Assembly (NCBI GenBank): GCA_023053685.1
Contig: JALIGW010000016.1
Coordinates: forward strand, 7,842,501 to 7,906,500
DNA length: 64,000 nt
Direction: 5' to 3'
DNA from: Diadophis punctatus similis
Lineage: Eukaryota > Chordata > Lepidosauria > Squamata > Dipsadidae
The position numbers and the translations under genes were made by a program. Position 1 is the stretch's first letter. The number at the start of each line of letters is the position of its first letter. Under the pieces are notes generated by a model. That model was not told the origin of the DNA. It made no database searches and saw nothing but the letters and a program-made list of their open reading frames with translations. Positions 21,868 to 33,254 of this stretch are shown piece after piece.

Positions 21868-21967
21868 CAGAAGTCTTCAAACTTGGCAACTTTAAGACAT
21901 AGCTGGCTGGAGAATTCTGGGAGTTGAAGTCCACAAGTCTTAAAGTTGCCAAGGTTGGAGACCCCTG
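21868..21967. mobile_element. Foldback hAT MITE with deleted left arm
   Basis: Perfect 8-bp duplication TGGTAGAC (21860-21867, 21968-21975). The right arm is full length, while the left arm jumps from AACTTTAAGACAT straight to AGCTGGCTGGAGAATTCTGG, so about 35 bp were lost. Confidence 0.9.
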
Positions 21968-22339
21968 TGGTAGACAGACACGGGCTCTTTGAGAAACTCT
22001 CTGGACTATTCTTTGGGGATTTTGCAGACACATATTCTACAAGGCTGGGGAGATGAAGGCTCGTCCGTGTCAGAACAAAATGACATGGACATAGCTGCTG
22101 GCTAGGATGAGCCTTAATATGGGACAGACTGAGATTTAGCCCTAGAAGAGTGTTCTGCTACATTCCAAGGAATCTGGCCAATTAAATAGACTAACACTCA
22201 GAATACAAACTTGTAACATAGAATAGGGATTTTTTTCTCTCTCTACCAGTTCCCATTCAGTAAACGGATCTACTTTAGAAATTATTTCAACAAAGAAAAA
22301 CGTTGGATAAAATTCCACTCATGGATAGAGTTACTAGAC

Positions 22340-22474
22340 CAGTGTTTCTCAACCTTGGCAGTTTGAAGATGTGTGGACTTCAACTGCTAGAATTCCACAG
22401 CCAGCAACGCTGGCTGGGGAATTCTGCGAGTTGAAGTCCACACATCTTCAAACTGCCAAGGTTGAGAAACACTG
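22340..22474. mobile_element. 135-bp foldback hAT MITE (CAGTGTTTCTCAACC subfamily)
   Basis: Perfect 8-bp duplication TACTAGAC (22332-22339, 22475-22482). Ends CAGTGTTTCTCAACCTTGGC and its exact complement. Nearly identical to the copy at 35479. Confidence 0.93.
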
Positions 22475-22805
22475 TACTAGACGTTTGACAAAATGAGAAG
22501 TTTTTTGTCCTCACGTTCTCCATCCAGCAGGCACAGTCGTATAAAATCACACATTATCTACCCTTTTTAGTGTTTCGCTTAAAAAAAAATTGGACAGTTT
22601 TCACAATAGTCATTCAAACTTTTGTGTATTGTCTGCTTCTTTCTTTTCCTTGTGTGTCGGCAATCTTGACAACCGAGATTTACCGTATGTTATTGAATTT
22701 ATTTCTTGATTCCAGCAATACTTTTCAATCCAGCCCTCTAAAATTTATGTCACCACAATCTATAGTACCGTGACATTTGTAAAACATGTTGTTATCAATT
22801 CTACA

Positions 22806-23157
22806 CAGGTAGTCCTTGACTTACAATGGTTCATTTAGTGAACATTTAAAGTTACAACAGCACTAAAAATGTGACTTATGACCATGTTTTACAGTTACGA
22901 CTTTTGCAACATCTCCATGATCATGTGATCAAAATTCAGACGCTTGGCAACGGATTCATATTTATGACGGTTGCAGTGTCCCAAGATCACGCGGTCCCTT
23001 TTTGCAACCTTCTCACAAGCAAAGTCAACGGGGAAGTCAGATTCACTTAACAATTTTGGCTAGAAAGGTCATAAAATGGGGCAAAACTCACTTAACAAAT
23101 GTTTCACTTAACAGAAATTCTGGGCTTCATTGTGTCGTAGGTTGAGGACTACCTGCA
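22806..23157. mobile_element. pogo/Tigger-like DNA element, near complete
   Basis: Inverted ends ACAGGTAGTCCTTGACTTAC and GTAGGTTGAGGACTACCTG. Interior blocks TGATCATGTGATCAAAATTC and GGTCATAAAATGGGGCAAAA recur in three other copies. Non-coding. I could not establish a clean TA duplication here; the copy at 48089 shows it better. Confidence 0.78.
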
Positions 23158-23414
23158 TTATCATTAGCCTATGTTTTTAAAAATAAAGATTTGTTGGAAA
23201 AACATTACAATTGAAAAATAATGGGAAAAGCAATTTCAGAGGTACATTTTTTTCCCAAATTTTCACTGCGATTTTTTTTTGTCATGGACACTAAGAAAGT
23301 CAAATAGCATGTCCTCTTTTCTCCTCTTTTCCAACTGCCTGTGTCCTTCTTTGCCTGTTCAGATATCTGGTAAGCCTGTGGTGGAATGCACTGCATTTAT
23401 TTAATTACTAAGAG

Positions 23415-23982
23415 CAGGGGTGTCAAACTCAAGTTCTGTGGGGTGGATTTGGCTCGCGGGGTGCTTAGATCTGACCTGCGGGGCTGCCCTGGAAAGGACC
23501 GGCCAGCGGTGTCTCTGCCAGCGAAAATGGAGCTCAGGAGGTCTGCGTGCAGCCCTCCCAAGCTCCGTTTTTGACTGTGACAGCCTCCTGAAACCCACTG
23601 TCAGTGAAAACATTTAGCAATAGCAATAGCAATAGCACTTTTCTTATATACCGCTTCATAGTGCTTTACAGCCCTCTCTAAGCGGTTTACAGAGTTCAGC
23701 ATATTGCCCCCAACAATCTGGGTCCTCATTTTACCGACCTCAGAAGGATGGAAGGCTGAGTCAACCTTGAGCCGGTGAGATTTGAACAGCTGAACTGCTG
23801 AACTGCAGTGCTGCACTTTAACCACTGCGCCACCTCGGCTCATTTTTGCTGGCCGAGTGCTTGGGCAACCACAGGTACCCCCAACATGAGTGATGTGGAG
23901 CTGGCCATGCCCCCTGCCCCCCCAAGGTCAAACAGAACCCTGATGCGGCCCTCAATGAAATCAAGTTTGACCCCCCCCCCTG
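23415..23982. mobile_element. hAT non-autonomous element with nested SINE
   Basis: Perfect 8-bp duplication ACTAAGAG (23407-23414, 23983-23990). Left CAGGGGTGTCAAACTCAAGT, right AATGAAATCAAGTTTGAC then a poly-C expansion and CTG. A SINE at 23616-23842 splits it. Confidence 0.9.
23616..23842 (-). mobile_element. tRNA-derived SINE nested in hAT element
   Basis: Reverse copy: TAGCAATAGCAATAGCAATA tail on the left, ATATACCGCTTCATAGTGCT body, GCGCCACCTCGGCTC head on the right. Confidence 0.9.
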
Positions 23983-23990
23983 ACTAAGAG

Positions 23991-24612
23991 GCCCAGTAGT
24001 CGGTATAATTTTTCTGTTTTTCATCATACAATAATGTATCTAGTAGCCTGCAATTTCCCTTTTCCCCCATGTATGCATTAAACCTCATGAAAAACCTCAT
24101 GAGATAACTTCTCTTATGCATGTTGACGCAAGTCTCAATGAATTCAGTCAATAAAGATTCCCGAGACGCCAAAAAATTGTGTTATTGTGAATGTCAATCT
24201 ATGACACTGATTTTAATGAACTTTGGGCATTTTTACTCATCTTGTTGGTAAGGGCTGTTACCTTGCCAACAAATCTCTGTGGTTCTGGAGCAAGATAATG
24301 ATTTCATGTCTATTTATCATGGTCAAAAGAAATGGAAAGCCTGAATGTAATAGCACAAGAGAAAACAAAATATAATCAAGATAAATGATTGCTAGTATTA
24401 AAAGAAAGAAAAAAGGCACATTCTGTTCCTTCTGACCTTGAAACTTTTTGCAAATTCTTGATAAGGGATGAATGGTACTTGTGACATAGTGCAAGATATA
24501 CTGTAGTTCCCATTCCTTCTGCTATCTTTGCATATTCAATGTATGCCGAATAAAACAAAATGTTCCCCGTAGTCTTCACTGTCCACTTGAACAGTGAGTT
24601 GAACCAAAGATG
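23991..24612. other. No feature recognised
   Basis: AT-rich spacer with chance frames. Confidence 0.4.
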
Positions 24613-24815
24613 CTTTTTTCAAGAGGCAACTGGACTTTCAGATTTTTCTTTGAAGACGTTTCACTTCTCATCCAAGGAGCTTCTTCAGCTTCATGAAGAA
24701 GCTTCTTGGATGAGAAGCAAAACGTCTTCAAAGAAAAACCTGAAAGTTCAGTTGCCTCTTGAAAAAAGGACCTTTGGGACAACCATGACCTGGATGACTG
24801 AGAATCTCCATAGAC
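24613..24815. mobile_element. Inverted-repeat element with hammerhead-like core (minus strand)
   Basis: Two arms (CAAGAGGCAACTGGACTTTC … and its complement GAAAGTTCAGTTGCCTCTTG) meet near 24690, followed by CATGACCTGGATGACTGAGA. On the minus strand the left arm reads CTGAAGA (24682-24688), a GGATGAG-loop hairpin, then GAAACGTC (24655-24662). The plus-strand arm has mutated core bases. Class not known to me; see findings. Confidence 0.65.
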
Positions 24816-25229
24816 TTTCTGAGTTGAACCTCCTCATCCATCAAGATCTGGGAGAGAAACCTTGCAGAAGGTCCCACCAGCAAGTACTTATGCTTAAGCC
24901 TTCTCTGTAATAAATAACCCCTCCCTTCAGAACAGTTTACCTCCAGATAGTCAGACTACCCCCTCTCTAGTATTCCTAGAAGAGCCTCTACTGAAATGCA
25001 TTTTGGGATGATTGAACTTTAGCCATCGCCGAATGGTAACTCATTGAGTAATTCATTTACTATTGCTTACTACGTTGTGAGTTTCTCTTGAGTCTCTGGA
25101 AATGGAGCAACAAATGCAACGAATGAATCAATGAATGAATGCATCCAACCGTGTGGAAAAACTAACATTTCCCTTAAAAGATGTTCATGTAACTTCCTTA
25201 GCTGATCTAAAATCTTAAGCCGAAAACCA
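24816..25229. other. No feature recognised
   Basis: Short AATGAATGAATGAATG-like run near 25121-25141. Otherwise unassigned. Confidence 0.4.
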
Positions 25230-26178
25230 CCGAAGTATAAATCACCAATGGGCTGCAGCTGCCAAAAAAAGCCAATGCAGTCCTAGGCTGCATCAACAAA
25301 GAGATGGTATCAAAATCATGTGAAGTGATAGTACTGCTTTATACCGCACTTGTAAGACCACACTTAGAATACTGATGATGCTGAAAAAGAGTGCAGAGAA
25401 GAGCAACAAAGATGGTAAGGGGTCTGGAGGCAGAATTGTATGGTGAGCTGCAGGAACTAGGTATATCTAGTCCAACACTAGAAGGACTAGGGATGACATA
25501 ATAGTAATCTTCTAATACTTGAGAGGCTGTCACAGTCAATTCCCCAAAGCACCCGAGGGCAGGGCAGGAAGTAACAGGTGAAAGATTATTAAAGAGAGAA
25601 TTAAGGAGAAATTTCCTGACAGTGAGAACAATTAATCTGTGGAATGACTTGCCTCCAGAAGTTGGATGCTCCTTTAACTGGATGTTTTCAAGAAAAGGTT
25701 GGACAACTATTTGTCTGGAATGGTATAGGGCCATGATGGCGAACCTATGGCACGCGTGCCAGAGGTGGCACACAGCGCCCTCTCTGTGGGCACGTGAGTT
25801 GTCATCCCAGTTCAGCTCTTCCGCGCATGCGCTGGCTAGCTGGTCTTCGGGTCTCTGCCGCGCATGCGCGGGGGGCAGGCCACATGCGACAGGCTTATGT
25901 GTGCATGCACAGGGGCCCACGTGCAGGGTGCACACGAATGAGTGGGGCACATGCAGGGGGCCACGCATGCATGCATGGGGGGTGGGGTGCATGCAGGGGG
26001 CCACACACATGTATGGGGGTGGGTCGCATGCACAGGGCTACATGTGCATTACATTTTAGGGGTTTGGGCACGTGCGCGCTTTGGGCACTAGGTCCGGAAA
26101 AGTTTAGCCATCACTGGTATAGGATCTCCTGCTTGAGTAGTGAGTTAGATCTAAATCACTGCAGCATTCCTCCTTCTC
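25230..26178 (+). mobile_element. CR1 LINE 3' region with nested hAT
   Basis: Translation blocks resemble CR1 reverse transcriptase end (ALVRPHLEY near 25346, GELQELG near 25444), with stops, then the UTR AAGGAGAAATTTCCTGACAG, GATGTTTTCAAGAAAAGGTT and, beyond the hAT, TCTCCTGCTTGAGTAG. 5'-truncated and inactive. Confidence 0.8.
25731..26116. mobile_element. hAT non-autonomous element nested in CR1 tail
   Basis: Flanks GTATAGGG (25723-25730) and GTATAGGA (26117-26124). Left CCATGATGGCGAACCTATGG, right TTTAGCCATCACTG. It occupies the same CR1 position as the element at 4723-5102. Confidence 0.85.
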
Positions 26179-26759
26179 TATGTATGTTTCAAAAGTATTT
26201 GATACACATAGGGTGAGTGGATAAATTAGTTCAGTCCAGTTATAGTTATTTATTTTCTATTCCTCTCCTTAAATAGTGGTGGTTCTCAATGAACATCTGT
26301 CACAAATCTGCCTTTTCTTCTTCTCTTGTTAAGACAACATATCCCAGAATTTAAAATTACTCAATTGCCCTTCTGCCTTGGTCTTCAAGAGAGTTGGAGA
26401 TTGGGAAGTATTTGGTTTAATCCCTGTATATCACAATCACATTTTTCCTTACTCAAACTTTTTCTGAAAGCTAAAATAAGACTTCTCTTCCAAAGTTGTT
26501 TGTATTGAATTTTGGGTGATTTAGTCTCTGTAGTTTTATTTGAATATGTCACTTTTAATGACAGCAGCTAAAACAACATGGCACCTAATTCAACGTTCCT
26601 TGTAATCCATAGACTGAAGTAAGAGGCGAGCAAAACTACTTATTTTTTTCTTCTCTCTGCTGAAGAGGTAAAATCTATGTACACTTTATTTTTCCTTTTC
26701 TTTCTGTTACAGAAGGGTTTTTTTTTTTGCTGATATGAACCTCATCAATCAATTTATTA
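26179..26759. other. No feature recognised
   Basis: AT-rich sequence, no boundaries found. Confidence 0.4.
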
Positions 26760-27558
26760 TACCTGCAAGACTTTAAGGTGATTTGTTATAAATTTCTTTT
26801 TGCTCTATCCATTGTTTTCTGGAAAACGTTCATTGCAAATTCAACCTTAACAGTTATTTATCATTTTTTAACATATTTTTTTCATGCACTGCATTACTTC
26901 TCATCATTGAGAAAAATCAAAGGATTGGTAATGAAAAAAAATCCTATTGATTTCAAAAACAAAAAATTAAAAAAGATAAAAAGGTTTAAGAAAGAGAAAA
27001 TAATTAGAAAAGAAAAAAGAAGTGCAAAAATATAAGAAAAATAGAAAAATAATGAGTTCTGATTTTCTTTGGTACAGATATAAATGAAACACTTACTTTA
27101 AAGTTAACATGTCTACATTATTTCTATAAACCTATTTAATTCTAATCATAACATCCCCAAATAAACATTCCATTTCTTTCCGTTTCTTGTACCAAAACCA
27201 AAAGTGATTTCCAAGTAGAAATAAAAATCTTTTATTTAATCAGAACTGTCAATTTCACCATCTCTGACAATTCCACCAGGTTTACCATTCATTCTTCCAT
27301 TGTAGGTATTTGTAAGTCCTTCCACCTTTGTGCATATAAAAGTCTCACTGCCATTAACAGATGTAAAACAGAGCTCCATAACATGTTTCTAGTTGTTTCC
27401 TCATTGAACAGCTTCTCCCACCCCCCCAAAAAGTTTCTGGTTTCAACCTTACATTCATTTTTAAAATCTTCTGAATCAGAATGTATACTTGATCCCAATA
27501 TTTTCTAGCCTTCTTACATGTCCACCAAGGATGAACAAATGTTCTCTTAGTTTGAATC

Positions 27559-28084
27559 TGTTAGATATGCAAAGGAAGGAGCCGATTTAGCATACCCGCC
27601 GCCAGAGGTGGGTTCCTGCCTGTTTTTGCCGGTGCGGTTAATAGCTGTTGTTCGGCGCAGAGCCGAAGACGCTGCTGCCGTTTGCGGCGCGGGAGCTTCT
27701 CCCGCCCACTTTCCCCAGCTGCCGGGATGCCGCCATTTGCGTTCTTTTGCCCTCTGTGCACGCGGAACGCTTTGCACTTGCGCAGAGGGCAAAAGAACGC
27801 AATTGGCGGTGTTCATGCGGGTGGCAGCAGCGCCCGGGGAAAGCCCCCGCGCCGCAAACGGCAGCAGCGTCTTCGGCTCTGCGCCGAACAACAGCTATTA
27901 ACCGCACCGGCAGGAACCCACTACTGCCCGCCGCTCATTGGTCCGTTTGAGCGGTGGGAGAATACAGCGCTGTCAGTGGCTGGTCTGATGGACAGAGCCC
28001 TTTGTTCCTGAGATTCCAACTGTAAATAAAGTGCTGAAACCTCAGGCGGTGTCCTGCCTCTTCATTCTAAGCCTGCACTTAACA
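27559..28084 (+). mobile_element. Solo LTR nested in L1 and split by a hAT
   Basis: Starts TGTTAGATATG and ends CACTTAACA with a perfect 5-bp duplication GAATC (27554-27558, 28085-28089). ATTGG at 27937-27941 and AATAAA at 28025-28030 give the polarity. Without the hAT and its duplicated 8 bp the LTR is about 194 bp. The segment AATAAAGTGCTGAA is shared with the LTR at 61814-62038 (minus). Confidence 0.88.
27603..27926. mobile_element. GC-rich palindromic hAT element nested in LTR
   Basis: Perfect 8-bp duplication CCCGCCGC (27595-27602, 27927-27934). Ends CAGAGGTGGGTTCCTGCC and GGCAGGAACCCACTACTG. The arms are near-complete inverted repeats (GCGGTTAATAGCTGTTGTTC …), so the transcript would be one long hairpin. 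Confidence 0.92.
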
Positions 28085-28176
28085 GAATCCCTTACATTTC
28101 CAACATATATTTGGCATTCCTTTATACATTTTTACAGTTTACCCAGTGTTACATACCAGTGATTGACCACCTAGAA

Positions 28177-29001
28177 CAGGAGTGTCAAACTCAAGGCCTA
28201 CGGGCTGGATCCGGCCTGCAGGGTGCTTAGATCTGGCCCACTGGGCCGCTCTGGAAACAGCAAAGGACCGGACCGCTGTGCCTCTGCCAGTGGAAACAGA
28301 GCTTGGGAAGGCCGCGTTCGGCCCTCCCAGTACCCTTTTTCGGCCATGACGGCCTCCTGCAGCCCTCTGCCAGTGAAAATGGAGCTCAGGGCACTGTGCG
28401 CGAGGCTCATTTTCACTGGCTGTTGCGGCCAAAAACAGGCTGCGCCCGTCTCCCTGGAGCTCCGTTTTCGCTGGCAGAGGGCTAGCAAAACAAACTAAAA
28501 ACAAAACAAAAGGAAAAATGTTTCCCCATTTGCATTTGAGCATGCAAGAAAGGACAAAAAGGGAGAAAGGGAAAGAGGAAAGACAAAGAAAAGAAGGAAA
28601 ATGGGAAGAGAGCATGGAAGGAAAAAGAAGGAAAGAGGGGAAGGAAGAAGAAAGGAGAATGAAGAGGGAAGGAAAAAGAAAAAAGGGAAGGGAAGGAAGG
28701 AAGGGGAAGGGGAAGGAAGGAAGGGAAGGGAAGGGAAGGAGGGAAGGAAGGAAGGAAGGAAGGAAGGAAGGAAGGAAGGAAGGAAGGAAGGAAGGAAGGA
28801 AGGAGATTATAACGAGATTGAGGGAGGGTCTGAGGGAAGTCCTGCCTTGGCACTTGGCCACCACAGGTGCCCCGACACGAATGATGTCGAACTGGCCACG
28901 CTCACCCCAGCCATGCCCACCCCAGACATACCCACACTGCCCCCCTGAGGTCAAACACAACCCTGATGCAGCCCTCAATGAAATCGAGTTTGACAACCCT
29001 G
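28177..29001. mobile_element. hAT non-autonomous element with (GGAA)n tract
   Basis: Perfect 8-bp duplication ACCTAGAA (28169-28176, 29002-29009). Left CAGGAGTGTCAAACTCAAGG, right AAATCGAGTTTGACAACCCTG. The purine-rich 28555-28804 region is expansion inside the element. Confidence 0.92.
28689..28804. repeat. (GGAA)n microsatellite in purine tract
   Basis: A pure AAGG/GGAA run from about 28744 to 28802, preceded by an imperfect G/A-only strand from about 28600. Its translations (Pro-Ser-Phe-Leu repeats and Lys/Arg/Gly/Glu repeats) explain the long frames here. Confidence 0.95.
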
Positions 29002-29009
29002 ACCTAGAA

Positions 29010-30831
29010 GAATGTGTATGTGAACTTCTGGGAACATCTTGCTCAGGATTGTCTCAATCTTGTCAATGCTATTAAATAAGTAGTAGTGATATCAGTACTA
29101 ACTGTAGTAGTAACATATGAGAAAGAGGCTGTTGACACCTATGAGCCTTCCAGCCCACTTTTTCATCTCTAGGGATTGATACCATCCACATATGTAAAAT
29201 ATAAATACAGTAAGCATAAAATCCACACAGTTTGAGTAGCATTCAAAGATTATATTTAGCTTGGTTACAGAATTACCCTATTGTCACAATACTTTGCACC
29301 ATAACATAACCAAAACATGCTAGGTTTGCACAACATTGCTGAACTGGGAATGAGTCCCTTGAAGGCTCAAAACTCTCTTTTGGTTCTTTCAGAGTTGCTT
29401 TTGGTGGAATTGCTAAGTAATGCTTTGTTGCCATTTTGTTAAAAGAAAAATTAACAAACTAGAGTGTAAATTAGACTAAAAAACCCAACAAATTAGGTTT
29501 AAAACCCCCCACAAATCTCTAATCTCCACTCCAAACACAAGATTTCTTTAAAAAAAAAAAAACCTTAAAATTTGTCCCATCTGACCTATGTTTTCACCAT
29601 CCACTGAAGTCCTTGGACACCACCTCCAAACATTAATTTCCAGAAGATTGTCCACCTTAAGTAATGATTCTTAAACTGCGGTTAATCCTATACAGTTTAG
29701 TAGGCTCAGTTTTTACAGCTACATTAACCTGATTTGTTAAGCTTGTTATGTGAACATAGTCAAGATGTTCTACTCAACTAGGGCCTGAACAATGATGATG
29801 GGGAGATGCTTTTTGAATTGACCAAACATTATGCATAAAACAGCATTGGAAATTTTCAGTGGAATAGGGGAGCACTAGGGGAGTATAGGGTGGTTAAAAA
29901 GGACAATTTACGGAATTAACACCCTTACTTGCTTTAACTGGATTTTGGAGTTTGGAAGCAGAAGAACTAACCAAAGACCCATCAATCATCTTGATTTATT
30001 AATAAAAGGAAGACCAAATAATGATCTATAGTATATTTATTACACCCTTGAAAGATGGATTATTATTCTCTTTTCCTACATGGGAGTCAGAGACAGAGAT
30101 AATAGCTCACCCAAGGTCACTTATGAAACCCATGTTAAGAAAAAGTAGCATTTTCTTTCTTGAACACATAGCGTTACATAACATGCACACGAGAATCACA
30201 GAGTGATAGTCAATATGTCTTGGTTAATGAACCCATTGCAAAAGCATGCTATCAAGTTTAAATACATAGACTTTTAAAAGATCTTGCGTAGTGTAGTCTC
30301 ATTAAAGTGAGTGGAGCTGTGTCAAGCAGATTTTAATCAGGACAACATTGACCGGCATTTCTAAGGTTTATGAAACTATTCAAGATATATTTTCTAGAGA
30401 AGCACGGATGAAAACATATTTGCCTGAGTAGCAAAAAGTAATGGGAAGCAAGTTATATCAAATCAACTGATTGTCAATGGAAGACTACTTTGAATATTAA
30501 TAGTTCTCTTTTTGTGCATCTACAATTTCTACTAATTGCTATGCAAGGCCCATGCACAGTTTTGTTTTGATTACCCATCTAGTTAGAATACCATTTCATT
30601 TTCACTCTTATATGTACGGGAGGCATTTGAAGAGAATCTGAGAACTGCCTTTAATTCCCATTAAGCTGACAATCAGCCGAGAAGATTGAAATGCTTCTGA
30701 AAAGGAAAAGGTTGATTTCTTTTCCCAAGAGGTCACTGGAGGAGTATGATGTTTTGTAATATTTGAGTGAAGATATGGGTTGGACACAGATGCACTGTTT
30801 AAACAATAATATAGATATGAGATCATAACCA
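29010..30831. other. Longest stretch with no recognised feature
   Basis: About 1.8 kb of AT-rich, apparently unique DNA. No frame over 61 codons, no splice-flanked exon I can defend. Confidence 0.5.
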
Positions 30832-31172
30832 CCAAGACAACTAGACACAAGAACAGTTTTTTCCCGAACGCCATCACTCTGCTAAACAAATAATTCCCTC
30901 ACCACTGTCAAACTATTCATTAGGCTGCATTACTATTACTATTAGTTTTTCTCATCGTTCCTATCACCCATCTCCTCCCACTTATGACTGTATGACTGTA
31001 ACTTGTTGCTTATATCCTTATGATTTATATTCATATTGATTGTTTCCTGATTGCTTACTTGAACCCTATGACAACCATTCTTGACAAATGTATCTTTTCT
31101 TTTATGTACACTGAGAGCATACGCACCAAAGACAAGTTCCTTGTGTGTCCAATCACACTTGGCCAATAAAGA
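30832..31172 (+). mobile_element. CR1-L3 ('Snk1'-type) LINE 3' end
   Basis: Starts ACCAAGACAACTAGACACAA, encodes a short CR1-like end (CCGAACGCCATCACTCTGC), and closes with CACTTGGCCAATAAAGAATT immediately before an ATTCT array. I know this tail as the snake CR1-L3 family whose 3' end seeds such arrays. Confidence 0.85.
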
Positions 31173-31266
31173 ATTCTATTCTATTCTATTCTATTCTATT
31201 CTATTCTATTCTATTCTATTCTATTCTATTCTATTCTATTCTATTCTATTCTATTCTATTCTATTC
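31173..31266 (+). repeat. (ATTCT)n pentanucleotide microsatellite
   Basis: Nearly 19 uninterrupted ATTCT units directly abutting the CR1-L3 tail. Confidence 0.97.
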
Positions 31267-31456
31267 CATATCACAATGGGGTTCCCAAATCTGGTTAGTG
31301 GACATGCATGGAAACTGTGAACCTCACACAAATTGTCTTCTGTAGTGGGCATGAGTGCTCTAAGAAAACTCATTTACCAATACTGTACAATCTGGCAGAG
31401 CAAAATGGAAATGCCAGTCCGTGCCCTATATACTGTATCATGAATCATGCCATTCC

Positions 31457-31809
31457 ATGAGCCATGGTGGCGCAGTGGTTAGAGTACAGTACTGCAGGCT
31501 GCTTCTGCTGCCTGCCGGCTGCCTGCAATTTGGCAGTTCAAATCTCACCAGGCTCAAAGGTTGACTCAGACTCCCATCCTTCTGAGTTGGGTAAAATGAG
31601 GACCCAAATTGTTGGGGGCAATATGCTGACTCTGTAAACTGTTTAGAGAGGGCTGTAAAGCACTGTGAAGTGGTATATAAGTCTGAGTGCCAATGGTGGG
31701 TTGCTACTGGTTCTGCATGTGCAGAAGCGCTGTGCCCGTGTGCACTCCCAATAGCGAACCAGTAGCAACGGAATTTGAAACCCACTACTGCTCAGTGCTA
31801 TTGCTATCT
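31457..31809 (+). mobile_element. tRNA-derived SINE split by a hAT MITE
   Basis: GAGCCATGGTGGCGCAGTGG head, CAGTTCAAATCTCACC B-box region, GGTAAAATGAGGACCCAAAT body, AAGTGGTATATAAGTCTGAG; resumes after the insertion as GTGCTATTGCTAT. Confidence 0.9.
31691..31790. mobile_element. 100-bp hAT MITE nested in SINE
   Basis: Flanks CTGAGTGC and CTCAGTGC (7 of 8). Ends CAATGGTGGGTTGCTACTGG and CAACGGAATTTGAAACCCACTACTG-like right end. The smallest member of the GGTGGGTT family in the window. Confidence 0.85.
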
Positions 31810-32647
31810 TCTTTGATTAATAATGAAATGTTTGTTAATACCTGCAAGACTGAGCATCGGGTAGAATGATTATAGTGGCTCCTCCTAAAACTTTGCCACA
31901 ATTTCTGTCCCAGAGAATAGAATAATATAGCTGATATGTTGAATTGCTCAATCCTGATTAATTATGTTGCCATCATATTTTTGGAATCAACCAAAGATTC
32001 AGGACTGCTTTCAAAGACTATCCCAAGTATAGGATATCGCTGTAGTCACAGAGCAAAGTTATAAGAATATGGGCAACCATAACCAAGCATAACATACATG
32101 GCACAGTGAATTACAACAAAGTTGTATGTTTTATCTTGGTCATAGTATTGGATTAAACTTTGGGAATAATACCTTCATAATATACTTTAATAAATGGTAA
32201 ATAGTGGATTTTCTTGTTTTATACTCTATTTCTGGTATCTGTCTTATGTTTTCAGAGATGATCTGGATTTTGAAACTATGGTATTTCATCCAACAGTGAC
32301 GGAAGAATTTCATCTCCAAGGATATATATTTCAGAGTAACGAAACACAAGTTGGATCAGAAACATGCACACTCCTCAACAAATATTTCCAGATTAAACAA
32401 ATCTGTTCTACTTGGACAGACAAAATTAGATGCACATACCAGGCTCATAAAATATGCTGCCTATAAACAGTGTTTGTTTTTATCCATGTGGATGCAGTTC
32501 TCACTTCCGTTCAGTTGATAGTTATGGAATAAAGCATATAGTACGACTTCATGCCCTCCCCATATTTTATAGCTGAAAATAGCTTACCTGTTGTCACATT
32601 AAAGTCCTTGATTTAAGGCCTCCTTCTACTCCCCCTCATCTTGCAAG
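31810..32647. other. No feature recognised
   Basis: A 90-codon frame at 32194-32466 has no recognisable domain. Otherwise AT-rich. Confidence 0.45.
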
Positions 32648-32651
32648 ACTT

Positions 32652-33250
32652 TGTAGGAAGTTAGCACCCACCCCTCTCCCAGAAAAATGAAATATCCTAG
32701 GAAATATTAAAAAGGCAGAATATTATATGGAATATCCGTGGAAACATGCTTTTAGATAGAAAAAGATTCACTCTTAGTAGCCCCCACCTTTGTCAATGGG
32801 CCCAGCTCATTCATTCCCCCAACCTTTGTCAATGGGCAATCTATTCTACATAACAAGCATCTACAGGAAGAACCATAATAGGAAGCTCAAAGCCACCTCA
32901 CCTGAGAAGGTTACATCAGCCAACCCTGGTGGGACACAGACAAAAGCCTACAAAGTTAGCTATTGTCAGATGCCCCCTGGGAGTCTGACAGCCAATCAGA
33001 GTGCATTTCTTGCACAGGAGCAGGAGGCCCCAGGGTGGGGCCCAAGAGAGCATAAAACAAGGAACTCCCAGCATCTTTGCCCCCTTTTCTCTTGACCCAA
33101 CACCTGGAAGCATGTGATCTACCTTTTCTGTACAGGGGCTCATGCCATGTGCTCCTGTCCACCATTAAACCTTCTTTCCAAGCAACTTCCATGAATGCAG
33201 TGTCTTTTTCCCCACTTGGAACTGAACCCAGAAGGATATTCCTTCCAACA
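32652..33250 (+). mobile_element. Solo LTR, about 600 bp
   Basis: Begins TGTAGGAAG and ends CTTCCAACA (8 of 9 inverted), with a 4-bp duplication ACTT (32648-32651, 33251-33254). CCAAT at 32992-32996, CATAAAACA TATA-like box at 33051-33059, ATTAAA at 33164-33169. The spacing is that of U3-R-U5. No flanking retroviral genes. Confidence 0.85.
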
Positions 33251-33254
33251 ACTT

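Larger units (their letters stand above)
26760..28145 (-). mobile_element. L1 LINE ORF2 C-terminus and 3' UTR, split by an LTR
   Basis: Minus-strand coding blocks: GMPNICWKCK (about 28090-28125), then, after the [40 protein letters not shown] and PTMEEWMVNL, ending at a TAA at 27232-27234. This is the L1 ORF2 C-terminal Cys/Trp-rich region. The UTR continues left through A/T-rich sequence; its far edge is approximate. Confidence 0.8.

Noticed and set aside
28139..29075. Long frames of up to 285 codons on both strands
   Set aside because: They are translations of the (GGAA)n tract and of hAT sequence; composition is Pro/Ser/Phe/Leu or Lys/Arg/Glu/Gly repeats.
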